The translations under genes and the position numbers were made by a program. Under the pieces are notes generated by a model. The model worked only from the letters and a program-made list of their open reading frames with translations. It was not told the origin of the DNA and ran no database searches. A stretch of 13,814 nt of DNA from Rhodospirillales bacterium. Its GTDB lineage: Bacteria > Pseudomonadota > Alphaproteobacteria > Rhodospirillales > Casp-alpha2. Location: NCBI GenBank assembly GCA_021775275.1, contig JAJFIE010000139.1, positions 1 through 13,814 of the forward strand, read 5' to 3'. Shown in pieces: positions 7,694 through 13,814 of this stretch. Position 1 is the first letter of the stretch. Each line of letters begins with the position of its first letter.

Positions 7694-7708
7694 AGGAGCA
7701 ATCAATTG
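7694..7708 (+). promoter_or_regulatory. Ribosome site deciding a TTG start
   Basis: AGGAG (7694-7698) stands seven bases before TTG at 7706, the only well-placed initiation signal for the ABC ATPase. The upstream part of the open frame lies antisense to the thioesterase and lacks homology to ABC proteins. Confidence 0.75.
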
Positions 7709-8311
7709 CTGGCGCTTAACGGATTAAACGGTCCCGGCTTCGGCCCTATCGATGCGCGAGTGGCGAGCGGGAGTTGCCTGGCCGTGATGGGGGCTTCGGG
7801 GTCCGGCAAGACACGTCTGCTTCGCGCCATTGCCGATCTTGATCCGGCGGCGGGGAATTGCCTGTTAAATGACACGCCGCGTGCGAGCCTTCCGGCGACG
7901 GAATGGCGGCGGCGTGTTGCGTATGTGCCGGCAGAGCCCGGCTGGTGGGCGGCGACAGCAATCGAACACTTCCTGGACGCAGCAATGTGTCGGGAGTTGG
8001 CAGATCGCCTGGGCGTTGAGGAGGCCGCCTTAGGCCGGCCCATCGAAGAGCTTTCCACCGGCGAGCGCCAACGTCTGGCATTGGTTCGCGCCTTGCAGTT
8101 CGAACCGGAGGCCTTGCTGCTTGATGAGCCGACCGGCCCGCTTGATGCTCGCACAACGGAACTGGTGGAGGGCGAAATCCGTGATCAGATGCGGCGCGGC
8201 GCCTGCGTCATTCTGGTGACCCATGAGCGCGCACAGACCGAACGGCTGGGAGCTGACGTTTGTACCATTGTCGCGGGTCGATTTGATTCCCCCGTAAATG
8301 AGGCTGGGTGA
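7706..8311 (+). CDS. fetA: ABC transporter ATP-binding protein, FetA/YbbL-like
   Basis: A short (201-residue) ABC ATPase that pairs with the UPF0014 permease encoded next to it; in Escherichia coli the FetAB pair exports iron and protects against oxidative stress. Motifs are Walker A GASGSGKT (29-36), a variant signature LSTGERQR (116-123), Walker B ALLLDEP (136-142) and switch histidine H163 in VTHE. The Q-loop is unusual: RRVAYVPAEPGWWA (69-82) has no glutamine where the family normally has one. The TTG start at 7706 places the family-typical beginning right after AGGAG. The stop sits just before the permease start, so the two are co-translated. It is transcribed divergently from the thioesterase; the 129-base gap holds both promoters but no clear -35/-10 pair was found. 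Confidence 0.88.
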   Translation: MLALNGLNGPGFGPIDARVASGSCLAVMGASGSGKTRLLRAIADLDPAAGNCLLNDTPRASLPATEWRRRVAYVPAEPGWWAATAIEHFLDAAMCRELADRLGVEEAALGRPIEELSTGERQRLALVRALQFEPEALLLDEPTGPLDARTTELVEGEIRDQMRRGACVILVTHERAQTERLGADVCTIVAGRFDSPVNEAG

Positions 8312-8312
8312 T

Positions 8313-9122
8313 ATGGCCAGTTACGTCACTCTGGGATATGGCGATATCGCCCTTGCGGCCATTCTGCTCTGCGTTAACGCGGCATTGTCTGCCGTCATGC
8401 AGCTTGGCCTTGGAAAACGCATTGTCATCTCGGCTGTGCGAATGGTGGTGCAACTCACTACTGTGGGGTTGGTGCTGAAAGCCCTGTTTGTTGTTCAATC
8501 ACCATGGCTGACCGTGCTGGTGATTGCCGTGATGATCGGGTTTGCCGGATATGAAGCCTATGCGCGTCAGGATCAGCATTTTACCGGCCTGTGGTCATGG
8601 GGCCTTGGTGTGCTCAGCATGGCGGTTGCCGCACTGCTGGTGACCGCGCTGGCGCTGGGTACGGCCATCCGCCCGGATCCCTGGTATCATCCGCAGTACG
8701 CCATCCCTCTGCTCGGCATGGTGCTGGGCAATACCCTGACCGGTGTCAGCCTTGGGCTGGAACGTCTGCTGGCATCGACAACCCAGAAACGGTCCGCAAT
8801 CGAGGCCCGGTTGCTGACGGGGGCTCCCATGCAGACGGCGTTGAAGGGATGTGTACGCGAAGCCATGCGTGCCGGCATGATCCCGACCATCAACGCCATG
8901 GCGGCGACGGGTGTCGTTGCGCTGCCCGGTATGATGACGGGCCAGATTCTCGCCGGTGTTGAACCTGTTGATGCCGTTAAATATCAGTTGCTGATCATGT
9001 TCCTGATCGCGGGTGGAACAGGAATTGGACTGACCGCTGCTGTTTTGGGTGGCGCTCGATTGTTAAGTGATGATCGGCACCGGCTGCGCCTCGACCGCCT
9101 TACGCTCAGGCGGGGTGGATGA
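8313..9122 (+). CDS. fetB: ABC transporter permease, FetB/UPF0014 family
   Basis: The membrane half of the FetAB-type exporter, 269 residues with about six or seven membrane helices. UPF0014 hallmarks are visible: RMVVQL in an early helix (43-48), IPLLGMVLGNTLTGVSLGLER (131-151), EARLLTGA (164-171) as the cytoplasmic coupling segment, and REAMRAGMIPTINAMAATGVV with LPGMMTGQILAGVEP (172-228) in the C-terminal half. Family members export iron in Escherichia coli; metal or other substrates elsewhere are uncertain. The ATG at 8313 is one base past the ATPase stop and has GAGG nine bases upstream; an in-frame ATG at 8298 would add five residues but lacks a ribosome site. The C-terminal tail is basic (RHRLRLDRLTLRR). 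No terminator is evident in the 91 bases that follow. Confidence 0.92.
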   Translation: MASYVTLGYGDIALAAILLCVNAALSAVMQLGLGKRIVISAVRMVVQLTTVGLVLKALFVVQSPWLTVLVIAVMIGFAGYEAYARQDQHFTGLWSWGLGVLSMAVAALLVTALALGTAIRPDPWYHPQYAIPLLGMVLGNTLTGVSLGLERLLASTTQKRSAIEARLLTGAPMQTALKGCVREAMRAGMIPTINAMAATGVVALPGMMTGQILAGVEPVDAVKYQLLIMFLIAGGTGIGLTAAVLGGARLLSDDRHRLRLDRLTLRRGG

Positions 9123-9213
9123 CTCCAGTAAAATGATTCCCGACAAGGCGTTTGCGACGATGCATGGCCCGTGGCATAACCCCAAACATACTCTCTAGTT
9201 GCAGGTCATTGCC

Positions 9214-9987
9214 GTGCCATCAGATTCAGTGATGCCATATCTTTCTGTCATTGTTCCGGTGAAGAACGAAGCCGGGAACATTGCGCCATTGATTAATGAA
9301 ATCCGGATGGTGCTGGATGGCGCCGAGGCTTATGAAATCGTCTATGTGGACGATGGCAGCACGGATGCGACGCCTGAACGGCTGCAATCCGAGGTCCAGT
9401 CAGGCGCCCCGCTCCGGGTCTTTCGTCACCAAAGCAGTTGCGGTCAGAGCGCCGCCATATGGACCGGTGTCAGTCATGCTCGTGGCAGCATTATCGTAAC
9501 ACTGGATGGTGATGGCCAGAATGACCCCGCCGATATTCCGGTCATGCTGTCACGCTACCGTAGCGCGCCGGAGCCTGAGAAAACCATGGTCGCCGGGTGG
9601 CGCACCAAACGACGCGACGTGTGGATCAAACGCGCATCGTCCCGCTTCGCCAATGGTCTGCGTAAACGATTGTTGCGGGATGACACGCCGGATACGGGGT
9701 GTGGCGCTAAAATATTCCCCCGTCAGGCCTTCATGGCATTCCCGAGGTTTGATCACATGCACCGGTTTTTACCGGCGCTGATGATCCGTGGTGGTGGTGA
9801 AGTGGTATCGGTTCCCGTCAACCATCGCCATCGTGCGCGGGGCGCATCGAACTACGGCACCCTGGACAGGGCGTGGTCGAGCATCTGGGATTTGATGGGC
9901 ATGATCTGGTTATTACGCCGGGGCAGCCGACCACAGGTTGAAGAGCTAACCCGGATTGATACGCCTGGCGGGGATGAGGCCGAGTGA
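9214..9987 (+). CDS. GT2 glycosyltransferase, polyprenyl-phosphate sugar synthase type
   Basis: A 257-residue family 2 glycosyltransferase resembling dolichol-phosphate mannose synthase and ArnC, which move a sugar from a nucleotide donor to a polyprenyl phosphate at the inner face of the membrane. Motifs are VPVKNEAGN (14-22), VDDGSTD (45-51), the metal-binding DxD D98-G-D100 in LDGDGQNDP, TGCGAKIFPR (151-160) and HRHRARGASNYG (204-215), the last matching the acceptor-loop RxxGxSxY pattern. The end has one hydrophobic, possibly membrane-attached helix at about 223-235 rather than the two helices of ArnC. Start: GTG 9214, preceded by AGGT at suitable spacing; a later ATG at 9232 and an earlier TTG at 9199 are less likely. 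It overlaps the next gene by four bases (GTGA). Donor sugar unknown. Confidence 0.87.
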   Translation: MPSDSVMPYLSVIVPVKNEAGNIAPLINEIRMVLDGAEAYEIVYVDDGSTDATPERLQSEVQSGAPLRVFRHQSSCGQSAAIWTGVSHARGSIIVTLDGDGQNDPADIPVMLSRYRSAPEPEKTMVAGWRTKRRDVWIKRASSRFANGLRKRLLRDDTPDTGCGAKIFPRQAFMAFPRFDHMHRFLPALMIRGGGEVVSVPVNHRHRARGASNYGTLDRAWSSIWDLMGMIWLLRRGSRPQVEELTRIDTPGGDEAE

Positions 9988-10667
9988 AGGCTAGAGTTAT
10001 CACCAAAGGGGTTGTCCTGATACTGGCGTTCGCGGCGGCCGGATTGCTGTTGAAACAATCCGACCTGGGTGCGACGCTTGATGCACAATGGCTTGATACG
10101 CATATCCGTGGCGAAGGCATGACCGGTCGCGTATTGTTCGTGGCGTTGGCCGGATTGCTGGCCGGTATCGGGTTTCCGCGCCAGGCCATATCTTTTGCCG
10201 GCGGCTATACCTTCGGGCTTGTGGAGGGGACAGCATTGGCGCTGTGCGCCACGATTGTCGGTTGCATGGGAGCTTTCGGTTTTGCCCGACTAATGGGGCG
10301 CGATCTCGTCGCCCGGAAGTTTTCTGATCGCGTCCGCAGGGTGGATGCTTTCCTGGGCGAACATCCGTTTAACATGGCGTTATTGATCCGACTATTGCCT
10401 GCGGGAAGCAACCTTCTGACCAACCTGACGGCCGGTGTATCCAGCGCCCCGGCATTGCCGTTCATTGCCGGGTCCGCGCTGGGGTTTATTCCGCAGACCT
10501 TTATCTTTGCGCTCACCGGCACCGGCGTCGGTATTGATCCGGCCATGCGGATCGGATCAAGTGTCGGGCTGTTTCTCATTTCCGCCCTGTTGGGCATTTA
10601 TCTCTATCGCCGGTTTCGCCATGGGCAGTCTGCCGGTGAAGAAATCGATCGTGCGCTTGAACAATAG
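9984..10667 (+). CDS. VTT-domain (TVP38/TMEM64, DedA-superfamily) membrane protein
   Basis: A 227-residue integral inner-membrane protein. TM1 covers residues 7-23, and the VTT core spans about 50-180: GFPRQAISFAGGYTFG (63-78), GFARLMGRD (99-107), RLLPAGSNLLTN (136-147) and the following glycine-rich re-entrant segment. The last helix (about 190-208) is followed by a basic then acidic cytoplasmic tail. The wider superfamily includes DedA proteins reported to flip undecaprenyl phosphate and the eukaryotic scramblases TMEM41B and VMP1. The start is GTG at 9984, overlapping the glycosyltransferase stop as GTGA with GAGG just upstream, so translation is coupled. Because the neighbours make and probably use lipid-linked sugars, a role in moving the lipid carrier or its sugar adduct is a reasonable but unproven inference. 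Confidence 0.86.
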   Translation: MKARVITKGVVLILAFAAAGLLLKQSDLGATLDAQWLDTHIRGEGMTGRVLFVALAGLLAGIGFPRQAISFAGGYTFGLVEGTALALCATIVGCMGAFGFARLMGRDLVARKFSDRVRRVDAFLGEHPFNMALLIRLLPAGSNLLTNLTAGVSSAPALPFIAGSALGFIPQTFIFALTGTGVGIDPAMRIGSSVGLFLISALLGIYLYRRFRHGQSAGEEIDRALEQ

Positions 10668-10689
10668 ACCGTTCTAGCAGGAACTGGAC

Positions 10690-12372
10690 ATGAACCAACG
10701 CATCATCTTTCTGGTTGGATTTCCGGCATTGTGGATTGTGCTGTGGGGGCTGCTCGGCGCAGTCTCGGTCGGCATGCGGCCTGTGTTGCCGGGGTTTGAG
10801 CTGACCGCGTTGGCGGGGGCCTGGGATATGTGGCAGCGCGGTGCATTTCTGGTTCCGGGTAATCAAGTTGACGCGGCAGGGGCCGTATTCCCCCTGTATC
10901 TGTGGTTAATTCATGGAACCTGGTCGTTGTTTGGCGTCAGTGACGTCTGGCCCCGGTTGTTATCACCGGCATTGGGTCTGGGGAGCACGTTCATGATAGC
11001 GGCGCTCTGCCGCGCAATCTGGCCGGGGTGGTCCGGCTTGGGCGCACTTGGTGCGACCCTGGCATCAGGGGTGATCGGCTGGCTGTTGCTCGCCAGCGTC
11101 GCCGGTGCACAGGTGTTGTTGATGCTATGCATCCTTGTGGCGCTGTACGGCGTGATGATCGGGTGGCGGCGGGGGACCTGGGACGGGATCGTTCTTACAG
11201 GCCTTGGGCTTGGTTTGGGATTCCTGACGGCTGGTCCATCAATTCTGGCCCATGTGTTGCCTGTGGCGTTATTGACACCGATCTGGGCGCCGGCGCTCGG
11301 CTGGGCTCATGCGGACGGCGCGCCCGTATCCGACTGGCGGCATTGGTATGCCCGCTTCGCCATATCCTTTGTCATCGGGATCGCGATTTTCGCGGCATGG
11401 CTGGTCCCCTACGGTATGGAGACCGGTGTATCCGCAGTGACAAGTCTTGCCCTTACATCACTCAACGCCGTGGCGGATGGAACGGGCGGGCGGGCCTATC
11501 TGTTGGCGCTTTTTCTGCTGCCGTGGATTATCTGGCCCCCGGCATGGCGCGCCCTTGGCGGCCTGTGGTCTTTGCTGAAAGACGGCGGCGGACGGTTTTG
11601 CCTGATCTGGCTGCTGTCATCGGTTGTTGTGTATGCCGTGATGCCCGGGCGTCAATTGCTGGATATTGCCTTGCTTGTGCCGGCCGTAGCCATGATTGCC
11701 GCGTATTTGCTGTACCTGCGGATTGATCCGGAAATGGCGCGCCAGGAAACCGAACGCCGGTTTGGTAATGGCGAAGCTGTCCTCGGTCTGCTCGTTGCCC
11801 TTATGGGGCTGGTGTTGATTGTCGCCCCCCTGGCGGGTGGCCTTGTCTTTCTTCCCTGGTGGGTTGAGGGGCTGTCCGGCAGTTGGGGGTTCGTGTTGAT
11901 CGCGATTGCCGCATTGATGGCCTACGCCGCACCGCGCATGGTGATCTTTCGTGCCGCTCTGGTGACCAGTCAGATGACGCTGGCTGTGCTGGTTGGCATG
12001 CTCGCGGCATCGCCTGTCATGAACACGCAGGCGAACGTTCATCCGGCAGCCATGCATTTGCGTCAGGCTCTTGGGCAGGATATCGCCGTCGCCTTCGCCG
12101 GACCGTATGGGTATCAGTTTGATTTTCCCGCACGGCTGGAACAGCCCCTGGACGTGCTGGACCCGGAAGACTCCATTGGTGTGGTTGCCTGGGCGGCCGG
12201 ACACGAAGGCGGGCAAATCGCCCTCATCATGGATCAACTGTTCATGGGCGCTAAGCCGTCGGCGGTTTTTCCATATCTGGGACAATATATTGTGTTTTGG
12301 CCGACTGAAATCATCGCTGAACAACCAGGTATTGTGGTTGGACCCAAAGCGCCGACGTCCGATCCGGGTTAA
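10690..12372 (+). CDS. Large GT-C (GT39/ArnT-like) membrane protein with altered conserved residues
   Basis: A 560-residue protein with about ten to twelve membrane helices and a soluble end at roughly 430-560. The N-terminal layout follows ArnT/PMT enzymes, which transfer sugar from a polyprenyl phosphate to lipid A or protein: a first helix, then a loop with WQRGAFLVPGN (48-58), FPLYLWL (67-73) and FGVSDVWPRL (81-90), and later GLGFLTAGPSILAHVLP (175-191). Three expected features are changed: the DE of the first loop reads F36-E37, the KPP before the LYLW helix is absent, and the KGP lysine is A181. It may therefore have a different acceptor or mechanism, or be non-catalytic. AGGA lies seven bases before the ATG, and the gene starts 22 bases after the VTT gene. 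Family placement is moderate; the exact role is unknown. Confidence 0.75.
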   Translation: MNQRIIFLVGFPALWIVLWGLLGAVSVGMRPVLPGFELTALAGAWDMWQRGAFLVPGNQVDAAGAVFPLYLWLIHGTWSLFGVSDVWPRLLSPALGLGSTFMIAALCRAIWPGWSGLGALGATLASGVIGWLLLASVAGAQVLLMLCILVALYGVMIGWRRGTWDGIVLTGLGLGLGFLTAGPSILAHVLPVALLTPIWAPALGWAHADGAPVSDWRHWYARFAISFVIGIAIFAAWLVPYGMETGVSAVTSLALTSLNAVADGTGGRAYLLALFLLPWIIWPPAWRALGGLWSLLKDGGGRFCLIWLLSSVVVYAVMPGRQLLDIALLVPAVAMIAAYLLYLRIDPEMARQETERRFGNGEAVLGLLVALMGLVLIVAPLAGGLVFLPWWVEGLSGSWGFVLIAIAALMAYAAPRMVIFRAALVTSQMTLAVLVGMLAASPVMNTQANVHPAAMHLRQALGQDIAVAFAGPYGYQFDFPARLEQPLDVLDPEDSIGVVAWAAGHEGGQIALIMDQLFMGAKPSAVFPYLGQYIVFWPTEIIAEQPGIVVGPKAPTSDPG

Positions 12373-12408
12373 AAATTCCGCCTGATTTGGAAAAAACCGG
12401 GCTAAATC

Positions 12409-12438
12409 CTTGACAGTCAGCCGCCACCCCACTAAATC
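12409..12438 (+). promoter_or_regulatory. groESL promoter, heat-shock (RpoH-like) and/or RpoD type
   Basis: CTTGACA (12409-12415) is a strong -35. Twelve bases after CTTGAC comes CCCCACTAAAT (12427-12437), close to the CCCCATnT -10 of heat-shock sigma factors. Read as a vegetative promoter, TTGACA is followed after 17 bases by TAAATC, a weak -10. Either reading puts the start just before or inside the CIRCE operator. Confidence 0.7.
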
Positions 12439-12439
12439 C

Positions 12440-12466
12440 GTGGCACTCGCTAAGTGTGAGTGCTAA
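12440..12466 (+). promoter_or_regulatory. CIRCE operator (HrcA binding site) of groESL
   Basis: The arms GTGGCACTC (12440-12448) and GAGTGCTAA (12458-12466) flank a nine-base spacer. The right arm matches the CIRCE consensus exactly and the left differs at two of nine positions. It overlaps the expected transcription start, where bound HrcA repressor would block groESL until heat stress. Confidence 0.93.
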
Positions 12467-12513
12467 CAATTCAAATTAACCTGTTGAACAATAACCCCTT
12501 TTGGAGGTCTGCC

Positions 12514-12822
12514 ATGAATTTCAAGCCGCTGCATGATCGCGTGCTTGTGCGTCGCGTCGAATCAGACGTGAAGACCGCAGGCGGTATCATCATTCCTGAT
12601 ACTGCACAAGAAAAGCCCATGGAGGGCGAAGTCCTTTCCACCGGTTCCGGTCAAAAGGCCGAAGACGGTACGGTTACGGCCCTGGACGTGAAAGCGGGCG
12701 ACCGCATTCTGTTCGGAAAGTGGTCCGGCACCGAAATCAAACTTGACGGCGAGGATCTGATCATCATGAAAGAGTCAGATATTCTCGGCATCATCGAAGC
12801 TGGAAAAAAGAAGAAGAAGTAA
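12514..12822 (+). CDS. groES: Co-chaperonin GroES
   Basis: The 10-kDa heptameric lid that caps GroEL during folding of client proteins in the cytoplasm. The 102-residue product has the family features in order: [12 protein letters not shown] at the start, the mobile GroEL-binding loop with [13 protein letters not shown] (23-35), and [32 protein letters not shown] in the C-terminal half. GGAGG lies six bases before the ATG; an upstream in-frame GTG at 12460 falls in the CIRCE operator and is rejected. The protein ends in five lysines, an unusually basic tail of about six residues beyond the ILGII core. The codons for that tail include an in-frame A AAA AAG heptamer and one arm of a small hairpin. 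Regulation by HrcA and a heat-shock sigma factor is expected. Confidence 0.98.
   Translation: MNFKPLHDRVLVRRVESDVKTAGGIIIPDTAQEKPMEGEVLSTGSGQKAEDGTVTALDVKAGDRILFGKWSGTEIKLDGEDLIIMKESDILGIIEAGKKKKK
12804..12810 (+). other. In-frame A AAA AAG heptamer at the groES 3' end
   Basis: The codons GGA AAA AAG place the slippery sequence A AAA AAG in the correct zero-frame register. A -1 slip would replace the last three lysines with EEEVSLLRY and stop at 12837-12839. Whether slippage occurs is not shown by sequence. Confidence 0.4.
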
Positions 12823-12831
12823 GTCTTCTTC
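12813..12831 (+). repeat. Small hairpin spanning the groES stop codon
   Basis: GAAGAAG (12813-12819) pairs with CTTCTTC (12825-12831) around a five-base loop that contains most of the TAA stop. It lies between groES and groEL, where groESL messages of some alphaproteobacteria are cleaved after heat shock. Such a role here is inference, and the stem is weak. Confidence 0.5.
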
Positions 12832-12847
12832 GCTATTGAAAGGTTAG

Positions 12848-13814
<967 letters not shown>

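Noticed and set aside
7061..7705. Upstream extension of the FetA-like frame by 215 codons
   Set aside because: It lies antisense to the thioesterase and lacks ABC homology; the TTG at 7706 with AGGAG fits the family length.
11617..12432. Open frame of 271 codons on the minus strand opposite the GT-C gene
   Set aside because: Rich in His, Gln and Arg as expected from the antisense of membrane-protein codons; it has no known motif and extends into the groESL promoter.
12460..12513. GroES extension from GTG at 12460
   Set aside because: It starts within the CIRCE operator; the GGAGG-preceded ATG at 12514 gives the normal GroES N-terminus.

Overview
The window looks like chromosomal DNA from an alphaproteobacterium, with Rhodospirillales-like relatives a reasonable guess. 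The case rests on four points: phoR-pstSCAB-phoU-phoB gene order, enlarged PstA and PstC with extra N-terminal segments of the kind known in Alphaproteobacteria, an HrcA/CIRCE operator on groESL, and moderately GC-rich codon use. No tRNA, rRNA, IS element or CRISPR array was seen.

Region 1 (1-7576, minus strand) is a complete phosphate-sensing and uptake cluster, transcribed right to left: a hotdog thioesterase, phoR, pstS, pstC, pstA, pstB, phoU and phoB (cut by the window edge). A Pho box of three half-sites phased 11 bp apart lies 25 bp past the phoR stop and should drive pstS and the genes below it. The pstS leader has two inverted repeats, and a perfect 14-bp hairpin separates pstS from pstC. 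The ABC and regulator genes overlap or nearly touch (GTGA between pstC and pstA, ATGA between phoU and phoB). Phosphate is bound by PstS, passes through PstCA powered by PstB, and PhoU relays transporter state to PhoR and PhoB. This PhoR has no membrane segment.

Region 2 (7706-9122, plus strand) is a two-gene ABC exporter of the FetAB/YbbLM (UPF0014) type, read divergently from the thioesterase.

Region 3 (9214-12372, plus strand) is a compact three-gene set: a polyprenyl-phosphate-type GT2 glycosyltransferase, a VTT/DedA-superfamily membrane protein, and a large GT-C (ArnT/PMT-like) membrane protein that lacks several residues normally conserved in that family. Together they could make, flip and use or recycle a lipid-linked sugar at the cell envelope. 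This is the least conventional part of the window.

Region 4 (12409-13814, plus strand) is groES-groEL (groEL cut by the window edge) with a heat-shock-type promoter and a CIRCE operator. The 3' end of groES holds an in-frame A AAA AAG heptamer followed by a short hairpin.
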